A stretch of DNA of 64,000 nucleotides. It comes from Coprinopsis marcescibilis. Its lineage: Eukaryota > Basidiomycota > Agaricomycetes > Agaricales > Psathyrellaceae. Position 1 is the stretch's first letter. Each line of letters starts with the position of its first letter. The stretch is from assembly GCA_004369085.1 (NCBI GenBank), contig ML210156.1:1-64000 (forward strand), read 5' to 3'. The notes below the pieces were generated by a model. The model did not search any database, was not told where the DNA came from, and worked only from the letters and a program-made list of their open reading frames with translations. Of the stretch, positions 25,901 through 38,655 are shown piece after piece. The position numbers were made by a program, and so were the translations under genes.

Positions 25901-26406
25901 TTTACTTGGGCGTCCGGAACAGACATATATACAGAACCTATGGTGACCATCAGGTAGAGACGGGGAACGATATTGCCCGCGTATTGGACGAGCTCGTAGA
26001 GTTCTGGGAGGTTGTGGCGCCCGGAAGTGTGTGCCTCGAGGAGGTAGTTGGATAGGTAACGCAAAGCGTCGAATATTGCCATATCTTTTTGTATTGAACG
26101 AAATGTGAATGGGTATGGGTTCCGCAGTGAGGGTGGTTGATCACGTACAGAGCTCGTAGTATTGTTTGGGTGATAGCGACGAGGTTCGGAGCTCTGCGAG
26201 CATAAGACTGGCGCTTTTCAAAGCATCCATGAGCTGGTCGAGCTCCTTCAATTGCAGAGAATGAGCCCAGGATGAGAGAGGATGAATGGTGGACGTACAA
26301 GATAGCGCTTCATCTGTTGGACTTGAACTTTGACGGTGTTCAAGGCCTCGCTGAGAAGCTTGCCCTCCTCAATTGGAGGGCCAACCGTCGTGCTCGTCGT
26401 CGCCAT
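22931..26406 (-). CDS. VPS35: Retromer subunit Vps35
   Basis: Starts [20 protein letters not shown], followed by the Vps26-binding part ([47 protein letters not shown]) with the PRLYLM motif of the family. The alpha-solenoid continues to [13 protein letters not shown] and ends [12 protein letters not shown]. Two low-complexity insertions are unusual: a Ser/Thr/Pro-rich segment at about 24.95-25.1 kb ([16 protein letters not shown]) and a Lys/Glu-rich run at about 23.49-23.60 kb ([14 protein letters not shown]). By family it is the scaffold of the endosome-to-Golgi cargo-selective complex. Introns are few and short in the central part. Confidence 0.93.
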
Positions 26407-26794
26407 TGTCGCTGCAGAGATATCCGGCAGCTGGGCAGCAAAGGCGCTAACTAACTGGAATACCGTTGACGACGTCGCCCCCTTTGGTTTCCGTCAACAG
26501 CCCTGATTAGTCAGCTAATCCGGTTGGCACTCCGCTCGAGGGAGAAATACACCTCTGAGCTTGTCATATTTATTTCGGAGAAAATAATGGCTGACATCGT
26601 ATGAGAATATTGGATTTTGTGGCTTTCCTGGGGTGTTTCGCGAGGGAAAATCTACCGCGCTCGGATGGGGAGACGGAGGCAAGCAATATCTGATCCGGGG
26701 TTGTTTGGATGCAAAGGTGGTGACAAGCAAGCATGTCATAGGGCTGGCTGCCACGTCTGTTTGGGGAAGCCATCCTTTCTCCTAACACTACATA
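26407..26794. promoter_or_regulatory. Divergent intergenic VPS35 / GET2
   Basis: 388 bases between the two start codons of these divergent genes. No gene fits; open frames here on either strand are short and lack domain character. It holds both promoters. No TATA box stands out. Confidence 0.4.
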
Positions 26795-28045
26795 ATGTCT
26801 GCATCGGCGCGTGCAGAAGCCAGGAGGAAAGCAATTCTCAGCAGAGGCTCAGATCGCCTAGCAAAACTGACCACCAGCGCGAGAGGTGAAGATGCAGGAG
26901 CCTACATTGAAAGTAAGCCTTGTTTCCAATACAATTCTACATATTCATTAACTAGTTTCGACAGCTACAAGTAGCCGTTCAACGTCGCGCAGTTTTCTAG
27001 GCGAAGAAAGCAATGACATGCCGACTCCCAAAGCATTCACACCATCACCTTCACCCTCACCCCGTCCAGCCTCCCAATCATCCACCTCTACACCATCCAA
27101 AAGTACCACAACAGCAACCTCACTAAACCCTTTGGACGCAGCAGGTCTAGGTGGACGAGTAACTCCAGATCCAAGCGTTTGGTCTCCAGAACAACAGCAA
27201 CAGTTCATCCAAGCCCTCATGGGTGCCTCCGCCGGAGCCCCAGGTACAGGCCAAACACCTCTCCAATCTCCCCTCGGAGACCCAGAGGACCCTATCGACC
27301 CTACACTCCCCCCGCTCGATAACCCGCTCGCCGCAATGCTCTTTGGAAACCTCGCCCAAGGTCAGGGCGGTTTCCCAGGCGCCCAAGACGGATCCTCAAA
27401 CCCATTCGCATTCCCCCCTGGCCTCATGAACCTTGCACAGGCACAACAAGGCCCCGGACCAGTCCAAAAGGACAAACCAAAAACGCGTCTGCAGAAACTC
27501 ATGCCCGTCGTCCACCTGCTGGCAGTCTGGAGCTTACTGGCCTATTTCGTTCTATGGTTCGAGCCAAAGATCTATGCTGAAAACGGGAGTGCCGCAATTG
27601 GAGGCGGGGGAACTTGGTCGAGATGGGCAAGGTTGTTGAGAGAGCATCCAGTGGGTGGGGCAGTGAGTAAGGTATTCGGGGTGCAGACTGTGGTATGTCG
27701 TGCTTTTACTCACTTGGGACGACCTACTGACCCTTCGTTTTAATAGCCCTTCTTTTGGGCGTTCTTGACTGTGGAGGTTTTGTTGCACTCTACCTGGATT
27801 TTCTCCAAATCAGTATGTCGCCGTTTTCTACAGAGTACGGAATGCTAATATATTCCTTTCAGGACGCCGTCCGACCACCTACACTCGTCGCATTAGCCCT
27901 CCCACATCTCCCACCACCCATTCCGTCCATCATCATCAACTCCTTAAAATATATCCGCATGATCTCTGCGTTCCTGGACGATATCGCAGGGTTAATTGTG
28001 GGACTCGGGTTCATTGTTTATTTCGCTGGGTTGTTTGCCAGCTGA
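26795..28045 (+). CDS. GET2: Get2-like subunit of the GET receptor
   Basis: Four exons. The start MSASARAEARRKAILSRG with DRLAKLT is the hallmark of Get2/CAML N-termini, whose basic helix binds the Get3 ATPase. A Ser/Thr/Pro- and Gln-rich linker follows, then VWSPEQQQQFIQALMG. The C-terminal half has three hydrophobic stretches: VHLLAVWSLLAYFVLWF, PFFWAFLTVEVLLHSTWIF and IAGLIVGLGFIVYFAGLFAS, the last reaching the stop. This topology fits the ER membrane receptor for tail-anchored protein insertion. The final exon starts after a GT..AG intron at about 27811-27863. Confidence 0.85.
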
Positions 28046-28435
28046 GGTTCTGGACAATGGAGGGCTCACCATTCTACTTACACGTACTCTACTGTATATA
28101 TTGTACTTGATTACTTATGAATAGCTAGTCTCGGGACCCTAACGCGCTTAGATGTGTTTGTTGTATACATATTTTATCACGACCATAATCCAAAATCCGG
28201 CACAGCGGTGTTGCACACTCGCTCAGTTCTCAGAGTCAGAGGCGTCTGTTGGTTGATACGCGGCAGTTTTGTATGTAACTAGTTGTAATACATTTTGTCC
28301 CGAGACCATCGCGTAATGGTGAGGGTATGGATTGATTCACGTTTTGTCCATGGCTTCAAAGGTCGTTTGCGCAGAACCTTTCACTTGAAAGAGGTTCGCT
28401 TTCAAGCCCAGCACAATCACATCCCCAACTCCCAT
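28046..28435. other. Convergent 3' intergenic GET2 / BCP1
   Basis: 390 bases between two stop codons of convergent genes. It should hold both 3' untranslated regions and polyadenylation sites; AT-rich stretches lie at 28080-28180. I see no gene. Confidence 0.4.
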
Positions 28436-29601
28436 TCAATGAGCCCCATAAATCTTACCCATCCTCTCCACCAGGACATCCCACATCCTCTCCTCCTCCA
28501 AATGCAACAGCATAATCCGCCCACGCGTGTCCAACCCGAATGCATCCTTCCCTCGCGACTCTTGCTGCGTCGCAGGCGGGGGCGTCGTATACGTGTAGTT
28601 GAGAGTGTGCAAAGAGAGCTGCAGAGAGGACATCGTAAGAAAAACCCCGTCAAACGAGCAACACAAAAAGACCCACCTCACTAATCAACGCATCCTCAGC
28701 ATGGAACGAATAAATCCCATCCACCGGCCGTTCATCCCCCTCCGCCCCCTGCTCATTCGTACTCCCCAACCTCTCCTCCGGCCTCCTCTTCTTGGTCTTC
28801 CCCTGCTTCTTCCGCGCCTCAGAAGCAGGAAGCGTGTTCGCCAACGCCGATTCTTCGTCCTGCGATAGATGGTAGGTACGGGACACAAACAGCAAATGCG
28901 TGAATTTAAACGGCTGGCCCTGGGGATCAAGCGTAAGCGTCCGGGCTAACCATACCCAGAGTGAACAGGCCGTACCTGAGCATTAGCACTCCGCATTTCA
29001 TCTTTAAGCATATTATACAGCGGCGGGATAACCTCCACCGGCATGTTAATCAGTCGTTCACAGATAACCAGTCCGACATGGTTCTCAGACTGCGAGAACA
29101 GAGCTTGCAATGTCGTGTGCAGTGACTTGGCTCCAGAAGAAGACGAGGATGCCTCCAAGCTTTTCGATAAGCAATACTGCGCAAGAGCTTTCATAGACGG
29201 ATGTTCCTATTCCACCTCTTTCAGTCTCACACTCTACAACGAAGCAACTGAGGACGCACATGGTGAATGTGCATGTTAAGCACAGTAAGCAGCGCATACG
29301 GGTCGCTCTCCTCCCCGTCCGTCTTGATAGTCGACCCAATGTACGGTTGGGAAAGGATCAGCTCCGTAAGTTCATGCAACCCAAACAGCTCGGCGTCTCT
29401 CCCAAACAACTGCAGCAGCAACCGCTTGATAGCCTGATAATCCACCGACGGGTTGGGCGACAGAAAGTCAAAAGCAACATCTACCAGAGACTGTGCCCCT
29501 CAATCAATCAACATCAATATACAGGAAAAAGGGAGAATGGTGCGTACGACGTCCGAGTCAGAGTCTCCTTCATCGTCCGATAGCTGAGCTCGTTTCGACA
29601 T
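28436..29601 (-). CDS. BCP1: Bcp1/BCCIP family nuclear export chaperone
   Basis: Starts MSKRAQLSDDEGDSDSD, an acidic N-terminus. Next come VDVAFDFLSPNPSVDYQAIK, RLLLQLFGRDAELFGL and QPYIGSTIKTDGE, which match the BCCIP core, then ENHVGLVICERLINMPVEV with PPLYNML. A charged segment KKQGKTKKRRPEERL follows and the end is WDVLVERMGKIYGAH. In yeast Bcp1 is a chaperone for ribosomal protein Rpl23 and is needed for nuclear export of Mss4; the human homolog binds BRCA2 and p21. Several short introns. It is divergent from the second MFS gene across 112 bases. Confidence 0.88.
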
Positions 29602-29713
29602 GGCCTGCCGTTCAAGAATGATTTCCGCGTGCAGATGAGCGAAGAGAGAAGATGGGCTGAAATTTAAGAAATCGATCAGCGGAGGCTTTTGCGCAATTCA
29701 AACCTGGGCTGTC

Positions 29714-31407
29714 ATGGCTGCTCTCCCGTCAACAGTCGTGGACTACATCCACCATGAAGACCGCGTTAATTTATCCAGGAGAGCCAGCCATCTATCGCTT
29801 GCAGACAAAGCCAGCTCTGTTAGGGACACATTTACACGCCCAGCTTCGACCTCAGAGGCTGAATTGGTAGAGGAGGGAGACTCGAACGAGTTCAGGTTGC
29901 CCGCCGTTCGCTCCCTGTTCGTTGTCATCTTTGGAAATGTCTTGTTTCAGGTCCGTGCACTCGTTCTCCACCAGCCATTTACTTATCGCAGGGCTGTGGA
30001 TAGATCATGTTCTTCATCATCGTCTCCTCAGCGAGCGCCTACGCCGAGTATTTGGGTGGATCAGCCACATTCTCTGGGCTAACTATCGGTATCCCACCCG
30101 TATTCGGCGGACTAGCCTTGCTTGTCACCACACGCTTCGATAGAGGTAATAGCGGCTCTTAAAATGCAAACACCAATATTAACTCTATACTAGGCCAGTA
30201 CAAAGCATGCTTTCAGCTGGCCTACGCCTCAGCCATCCTCGGAAACATCCTCTACGCCCTGGCATACAAAGCTCACTTTCTCTACCTCATCCTCATTGGC
30301 CGCTGCGTCTCAGGCGTAGCCTTCATCTCCTTCATGTACTCAAAACGCTACTGCGCAGACCCGCGCATCGTAGGTATTCGTCGACGCACAACCCTCGCTA
30401 GCTGGCTCGTCGTAGGCCAAGGCCTCGGATTCTCCGCAGGCCCCTTTCTCGGCGGTGTCCTCTACAAAATCGGTTTCGCAGACCAGGTTTTTAACGGGTA
30501 CACAAGCCCCGGATGGATCATGACCATCACATTCGCTCTATTCTGGGTCATAGGCAACCTGCTCTTCAAGGACATTCCTCCTCTACCAAAGGCGACCAGT
30601 AGGGCCGACACATCCCAAGCCCTCGAACTAGACAACCTCCCACCTAATCCATCCAGAGCCCACTCCCACACCGACCTTATACCCCACCAATCCTCACCTC
30701 CACCCACGACCCAATCACCGCACCACGCCTCCTGGCGGGACCTTTCCTTCCGCCAATGGGGCGTGACCCTCTGCATGTGCTACTTCGCCATGACCTGCTT
30801 CCTCATCCTCGGCGCCTGGGAATCCAACATCCCCGTCTACACCAGCACAGCGCTCGACTTCTCCCCCTTCAAAGCCGGCAACTTCATCGCTCTAGGTGGG
30901 GTAGCAACCCTCCCCTTCCTCCTCGCCAACGTCCGCTACGCACGTAGATTCCAAGACCGCACAACCCTCGCCCTCGGAACCACACTCGGCATCATCGGCA
31001 TAACAATCATGCTCATCCTCCTCTCCACCAGCGAGCAAGTCGTCCCTCTCCAATCCGGCTCACACGCTCTATTCACCCCAAACTCTCCCGAGTCCACAGA
31101 GCGCATCGGAAAAGTCGCCTATGTGCCCTTCCTCATCTGCTGGTTCCTCGTCGCGCTCGGCTTCAACCTCGCCAGCACCTGTACACTCAGCCTCCTCAGC
31201 AAACAGCTCCCAGACGAATGGTACACAGGCGTCAGCATGGCTATCCAGTACAGCAACTACACTGGACGCACGTCGGGTGCCATCCTCGGTGGTGCGGGTG
31301 TCAAGATTGGGATGAAGAACTATCTCGCCGTGCAGCTTGCTATTGTCGGATTTGGTGTGGTTATGTATTGTGTCCTGTGGAGGGATATGAAGGCGAAGAA
31401 GGGGTAG
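29714..31407 (+). CDS. MFS transporter, 12-TM type
   Basis: Four exons. A cytosolic N-terminus (MAALPSTVVDYIHHEDRVN) precedes FRLPAVRSLFVVIFGNVLF. Membrane segments include MFFIIVSSASAYAEYLGG, FSGLTIGIPPVFGGLALLV and the long last exon from about 30334, with GWIMTITFALFWVIGNLLF and LAVQLAIVGFGVVMYCVLW. A variable loop rich in Pro/Ser/His (NPSRAHSHTDLIPH) lies between the two halves. The pattern resembles the SPX-MFS/MFSD8-like branch without an SPX domain. The substrate is unknown. This is a different family branch from the transporter at 16-18 kb. Confidence 0.78.
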
Positions 31408-31978
31408 TGGTCATCGATTTCGTACACTAGATTAAGTTTCAAAGTAGCTAGCTGGACGTCCTTTGAGGGTCGAAACCCCAGACAAGTTCATGTATGCATC
31501 ATATCCCGGAAATTTAGACTATTACACCTTGCGCGTTGACAAGAATGTGCACCGAAACAAAAACCTCGCCCCAATTCATCCCGGCACAAAGCAACACTTA
31601 CTCTACACGCAACGCAAACCTCAAATTCAAATATAACAAATGACAATGTTTTGAAGATAATGACATAATGACAACGGTATGGTAGATAGGTGAAAAAATT
31701 GCAAAAAGAAAAAGAAAGCCATAATATGCTAACACAAGTTCAAAAACGCACGCCGTTGACCACCCACTCTCCTCCTCTCACTCTCCCTTACCAAAAGCGA
31801 AATCAAACCATGTATGTATATGTACAGAAAAGGACAGCAATCGAGTTTAACGAGAGAAACGGGCAGAGGAACGAGTGAGAGAGCGGGGTGACGGGAAGCC
31901 CTTTTTGCCTTTTTGGCAGCACAACGCAACCCAGGGAGAGGCATACCTATAACACTAACCATCTGTAACCACTGCACT
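31408..31978. other. Convergent 3' intergenic MFS / RPB1
   Basis: 571 bases between the stop codons of two convergent genes. The part near 31630-31860 is A-rich on the plus strand, consistent with 3' untranslated regions. Small open frames lack any domain. I see no gene. Confidence 0.4.
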
Positions 31979-34900
31979 CTAGGTATCCCACGAAGGGCTC
32001 TGTTGGTAATGACTGCGACCAGCACCGTTCGTACTCGACTGGGATGGCGATCCCCAGTGGGGGCTGAATGCAGGCGACGCAGGAGAGTAAGGTGCTACAG
32101 ACACAAAAATTAGCTCGAATGCACAACCATCACAAAAGGAAAAATCCAATGCTCACAATCTGGAGACATTAACGGGGATGTAGGCGCTGTAACGAAAACA
32201 AACTTGTCAACACAAATGAAAGCTTCAAGCTCCGTAGGTGACTCACAATGTCTAGGGCGGCCAGCTTCGGAAGGCGAAGCGTTTGGTGAAGGAGGAGAGT
32301 ACTGCGGAGAAGCAGGCGAGTTGCCAAACTGCACACGAGGAGCTGAAAACAAGGCAAACGTGTTAAAACCGCAACGACATTCGAAACAGCATAACACTTA
32401 CAAGCTAAATGAACACAAAATGCGCAAACGCAACCAAAATTCAGTAAGCCAAACTAAGGAAACCATCGCTTTTATAAACGTACCAGGTGACGAAACTGCA
32501 ATATAAAAGCTATTATCAGTACCGGAAAAGAAATTAGCGAGAAAGATAACTCACACTGTGGAGAAGTAGGACTGAAGGACGGACTCGCAGGTGAACCATC
32601 GGGCGAATTCCGCGGGCTATACATTGGGCTCTTAGCCACGTGTCCGGGGCTCTGGGGCGAGTAACCATCGGGCGAAAGCATCATCGGACTCGTAGGCGTG
32701 AACTGCGGCGACGTGGAAAGCCCAAGGCCAGGATTCGTAGGCGAGTAACCCCCTGAATTCCTGCCGAACATCGACTGTGAATATCCAGGGTGCAGGGGAG
32801 ACGTATTCCCTGAATGGAAAGGAGAAGTGCTTCCAGCAAACGGTGAACGGGGAACAATGCCTGGCGAAGTTGCATACATGTTCGGCGAGGATGGGCTCAT
32901 GCCGACGCGTCCAGGTGACATGCCTCCAGCGCCGTGCGGGCTCTGGGCGAAAGACATGTATTGGAAGTTTGGCTGGTCCTCGACGCCGTTCGATGCTAGA
33001 GGAGAGAAAGCCGCGACTCCGGAATCACCCTTGAAGTACTCGTCTTGGATCCAGTCGGGCGAGTTGTTTGCGTATGGAGTGATAGCGACCTGGCCTGGGG
33101 TCATCGCACCATCGATCTGAGCTGCCAACATCGATTGCACAGGCAAACGGTGATCAACGATAGCATCCTTGAGCATATCGATGTCAAGGGCCACGTCGAA
33201 AGCACCAGTGCCCATGAACGCCATCTGACCAAACAGCACATTCTCCGCAACACCCTGGCAATCATCCTTCTCGCCAACCGCCGCCGCCTCCAAAAGGATT
33301 TCCACCGTTTCTTCGAATGAACAACGCATCAGAGCGCCAGTATCCGCTCGATTGATACCATGTCGAGTGATAGGCGTGAGGTGACCCCGATGCGTCATGA
33401 CATCGCAAAGCAAACCCAAATGCCTGTAGTTGACGTACGAACCGTCGAATTCGATGACGGCACGCATTTCCTTCATCAACGACGCGCGTGCGGCCTCGAT
33501 ACCCAACACTTTCATGACCTCCACGCAGTTGTTCGAGAAAGTCCTCGTCGCATCCACACCATTGATGCACATCACGTCCTTCAAATTCGACCCATCTGTT
33601 TCCAAAATCCACTCTCCGTCCTTCTCGTTCACGATGCTGCCATCCGTCCCAACGAAGACCTTATTCGCTCTTGTCAAGAAAACACGGTTGATCCTCTCCA
33701 CGCCGCGAAGAGAAATCTTGTTCATCATGTTGTTCTCCAATGAGCGCAAGAAGATGTCATCATCAAGACTCTTCTCCTTGTCGGGATTATCCAGCATACG
33801 ACAGCGGATGATGAGCTTCTCAGAATTGTCTTCGCTCCAAATGACGAACAAATCCGCCTTGAAATTTTCTGCGACCTTGCTTGCGACATAGTGCATGGTG
33901 AGTTTGCGATCCAACATCTTTGAGCGGTCGAGAACGAGGCGAAGTAGCCATGGTGACTGGAAGGGGAGTTTCTGCTCGATTTCCTCGTCAGGAATGGCGA
34001 AGAAAGACTCGACGAACATTTCGTCCTCCTCGATTATGGTCGTACGTGGGTCCGGGTCGTACCAGATTTCGACGGCAGCGGTAACAGTCCGCAACGACGT
34101 GAACGCCAACTCCTGCTGCACGTTCTTCGCTAGCTCGACGACTTCTGCAATGCCCGGATTGAGATGGACAGTGAGAGATGGCGTCTTGATGTTTTCCGCA
34201 GTGTTGATGATTTCCTTGAGACGAGGCACACCAAGGGTGACGTTTTTACTTGACACACCAGCATAATGGAAGGTATTGAGCGTCATCTGGGTTGCGGGTT
34301 CTCCAATAGACTGCGCCGCAAGCGTACCACACATCTCTCCGGGATGGGCAACGGACTGATTGAACTTGGTCTCCACCTCTCCGATCACCCATTCGAATGC
34401 CTCCTTCGTCAACCGGTACTGCTCCAGCACCTTGCGAGCAGCAAACGTCGACCTCAAATGCATACGGAACATCATCGTCGCATTGTCCTGAGCCTCCCTG
34501 CTGAGAGGATCATCTCCACGTACAATGATCAACCGTTGTCCCAGTTCATGGACCGAGTCGATGATGTACATTGGATCCAAATCGCTGGGCTTTCGGCGAT
34601 CGATGTGGAAGATTTGAGATGCGTTCTGGATGAGGCGTTGGAGGTTGACGGGGAGATAGAAGTCGACATTAGCGTCGCGACGCTGGAAGACAAAGGTTCG
34701 GAGAAGCTTTCGGTCCGCGACCAGGCGAGAATACTCTTCGTCCAACTTGGCCTGAAGCTCCAACGAATTGTCATCGTCGATGACTCCGACCTGCAAAACA
34801 TTGGCCTGGAAACCTCCGTAGGGATCCATGACGTCGACGCGGTACCGATGATCAAACTCCTTGTCGTTGAGGCCGTACGTCTCGATGTACTGCTTTTCGA

Positions 34901-37900
34901 TAAACGCAGCATCCATACCGTCCTCTCCATAGACGAACTGAATAAGATCGCCCAGTGAGTTTCGAACCGTTCCGTCGTAGCACACCATCACATCCTCCAA
35001 AGCCTTGACGAGTCGACGCTGGATGTAACCGGTTTCAGCTGTCTTCACGGCAGTATCGATAAGACCTTCACGACCAGCCATGGCGTGGAAGAAGAACTCT
35101 TGTGGGGTCAACCCACGCAAGTACGAATTCTCCACGAATCCACGAGACTCTGGGCTGAAATCGTCCTTGGTGAAATGGGGGAGTGTGCGATGGCGGAAAC
35201 CGAAGGGGATACGCTTTCCTTCCACGGATTGTTGACCCACGCAGACAGACATCTGCGAAATATTGATGAATGAACCCTTGGAACCGGCAACCACCATCTG
35301 CTTGACGTTGTTGTCCTCCTTCAAATGCTTCTGGGCGTGCTGACCGCAAGTATCACGGGCCTTGTTGAGAATCGATTCGACCTCTCTCTCGAACGACTCT
35401 CGAAGAGTCATGCCAGCCTTGGGCTTCATCTGGTCGAGATACGCACTCTGCATAACCTCCAACACCTTCGTCTTGCTTGCATTAATGTTCTCCGTGATGA
35501 ACTCCATGGTCTTCGCATCGGCAATAGTGTCACCAATACCAATGCTAAACCCGTGGTGGAACAGCCAGTAGTTCACGATCATTTGCAGACCGGTGAACAA
35601 CTGTTTCGTCACCTCGGGCCCTTTTTCGCGGAAGACGATGTGGACCAAACCACCTGCGGAGGCACCCACAATCTTCTTGTCGACTATCCCGTAAAGCAGC
35701 TCTCCGTTCTCAATAAGCATGCCGTCATCGAACACAGGGTTTGGTGTCTTCGAATCAGACCCTCGTGCGAGGTTAATGCCGCGGGGAATGGTCAAACTGA
35801 TTATCTGCTTGCCGGTCCATAGTGGCTTGGGTTTCAGAATTGCCGGTGGAGGCACATTACCGTCCCACTCGGGTACCCAGAGTAGGATATTTTGAACCTG
35901 GTTCCAGTCAAGGAAGGCGTCTCGAAGGGTCAATTTACGGATTCCACATAGGGTGTCCTGCACAATACCCATGACAGGTTTGTTGGCTTGCGGTGACACA
36001 ATCTGTAGAATGACAAAAAAAAAGTCAGCAAGGGACGATACCAACTATAGATTGCGACGTCACCTGTCGAGGAACCCATGCAATTTGACTCAGTTCGGCG
36101 CGGGTCTCTTCGCTCTGGGGAACGCTAAAACGTCCGTGAGTATCGCCTTTGAGATGCGAAAGCAAGCAAACGTACTGCATGTTCATTTCGTCACCATCGA
36201 AATCGGCATTGTAGGGAGGAGTTCTGAATCCAAATTAAGCAAGGCTGATTAGCCAAACCGGCAAGTAAGCTTACACTGAAAGGTTCAGTCGGAAAGCTGG
36301 AGATTATTCATCAGCCGAGATCCCAACGTGTACCATCCGATATACTTACTGGAATACGGCATCAGCCGCACTCGATGGCTCATCATACTCATCTTGTGCA
36401 GTGATGGCTGACGATTGAACAACACAAAGCTAATAAAAAGACCATAAGAAAATGCATTCAGAACCCACGAACGTCACTTACTCTCCATCCTTCAAATGTC
36501 TCTCCACGACCCACCCATACTGCAAGAACGCATCCGCCCGTTTGTTGTACCGCAGATCAATACGCTCTCCAGTGTCCCGAACGACGTATCGTGCACCAGG
36601 ATACGTGGTGGGACCGTTCCTGACCAATTCTTGCAGGTATGAGATGTTATAAGGCGTCACTGAAAGAGTTCCGGTCAGCCCAAAAAATCAGTAGCCAATC
36701 AGAAGCCGCATACCTCGCTCAGGAAACGTCAAATTCATCGCAATACTCTTCGGAACCCCAACCTCATCCAACTCCAAATTCGGATCACCAGTAATGACAG
36801 TACGAGCGGAAAAGTCGACACGTTTACCCATCAAGTTACCTCGCAGTCGCCCTTCCTTGCCCTTGAGACGGGCTCGGATTGCCTTGACCGGGCGTCCAGA
36901 CTTTTGCATCGCTTGTGGAATACCCGCGATGTCGTTGTCCATGTACGTCGCAACGTGAAACTAGAATGAGGTAAGAAAAAGGTCTGAAGATGAAAATATG
37001 ATAACAAGCCATACCTGCAACAGTTGTTCATGTTCCGCGATAACATGGGCGGGGGCACCTTCTTGTTCGTGTTTCCGCACTGCAGACGATGCCTTGAGGA
37101 TTTCACCCAGCTTATAGGTCAAATCATCCTCGCTTCGCATGGTGCCGCCATCGACAGCGATACTTGGACGGACAGGTGGAGGGGGGACGGGGAGAACGGT
37201 GAGAATCATCCATTCGGGACGAGCGTACGCCTCCGACAACCCAAGAAGAAAAAGGTCTTCATCCGTGATCTTCTTGAAGGTGGTGATGATTTCGCTCGGC
37301 GCGATCGCTCGTCTTTCGGGTTGCATGGATTTCGCATCCTGTAGAATGTCAGCACAAATCTCTCAGAGCACCATGGATGTGATACAGACATCGTCTTTGT
37401 CTTCCTTGACGGGCTTATACACAAGGAATAGCTTCAAGCCTTCTTTCCGAATCTGTGGCTGAATATGCCCACAACCTCCGCGGCGGACTTTGGGCTCTTC
37501 AGTGTCGGGGTCTTCGCCCTCAGCCGGAGTTTCCTCTGTTTCACAGACCGTTTTTCCCTTGCAAGACGCCCAGACAGTTTTCAGACGCAAAGCAGGATTG
37601 CGAATTAAAGGAGCCTTGGATCTGGTGTTATCGCCCTTCTATCGGTACGAATGTCCGTGTAGTCAGTGAAAAATTATAGCGCAGTCGGCGTGTTTTTGAG
37701 ATATGAAAATAAAATTGTTAGCAAGATGACTACAACAACATAGAGGAGCAACATCCGAACATAAAAGATGGGGGCGAACGCGGTGGTTCGCCGCCCAAGA
37801 AAGGGGGCAAGACGTAGGCAGTCTTTGAAGTGCAGAGCCAACAGACACACCAATAGCTGCGTCACAGCTACCAAGTGGACTGCATATCCAACAGTTCAGG

Positions 37901-38655
37901 AGCACGCCAGGGCATGCATCCCGAAATCTTTTTCCGCACTCGTTCAGCCCCCCTTTTCACCGCACAACCTCGTGCCCAACCAATCCTGAGCAGGTGAATG
38001 GGCTTGCGCGGCGGTCAAGCGACCGAAAACGCGCGCAGAAAGCCCCTGCCAGGTGGAAGAACGCCCTCGATTGTCAAGGGATCTAACGTGGTGTGGGTTC
38101 GGGGTTCTCCATGGATTGCGGAGAGAGCCCCCAGAAAATGGGATGGTGGGGTGCGAAACGAGTTTACGAAAACCAGGAGACGCGACTCACGGAGCTGGTT
38201 TTTACTCTGCCACAGTTTACGCATATACACTCTAAGATCTTCTTGACTTTGATAATGAATCCTGTCAAAGAAAAATCGTGTAAATTCTCCGAGCGCCCAA
38301 GAGAACAAAGACGACGCACCAGGGTGGAACACAGCCCTTGCCAAATCGATGTGACCAAAATGCCCAGGACATTCCGCCATGCCCTCGCCACAGGTTTGGC
38401 ACTTGAAGTTCCGGTCGATAGTGCCCAGCCGAGGATCCATTAGTCCACCCATCTTCGGCTTGTGTGTGTTCTCGTCCATGACTTCCGGATATTCGATTTT
38501 GGCGACCGAAATAGCTTTCTGTGACACAAACATGAGAAACTGGACGGTATGAAAAGCTGTGGACTCACAATTTCTTCAGGAGAGAGAATACCAAACTGAA
38601 CCTCCTTGACCTTGCGAATAGGGGCGGCAGAATAGGCAAACTGGTGACCGATCAT
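31979..38655 (-). CDS. RPB1: RNA polymerase II largest subunit, degenerate CTD
   Basis: Starts [20 protein letters not shown]. Conserved parts are intact: the clamp zinc site [38 protein letters not shown], the catalytic [12 protein letters not shown], and in one large exon (from 32555 up to about 36005) the region [20 protein letters not shown] with the trigger loop. The body is followed by a CTD of about 200 residues that has no exact YSPTSPS; the closest units are YSPQSPG, YSPPSPN, YSPASPA and FSPTSPQ. The CTD runs on through four small 3' exons: 32484-32495, 32247-32342, 32157-32186 and 31979-32094 (stop at 31979-31981). Catalytic core of mRNA synthesis in the nucleus. Confidence 0.95.
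32157..32186 (-). other. RPB1: 30-nt CTD exon of RPB1
   Basis: Exon of ten codons in phase 1, encoding [10 protein letters not shown], flanked by an AG acceptor and a GTGAGC donor. Its length is a multiple of three, so skipping would keep the frame. The 12-nt exon at 32484-32495 (encoding FSSP across its junctions) has the same phase. Confidence 0.75.
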
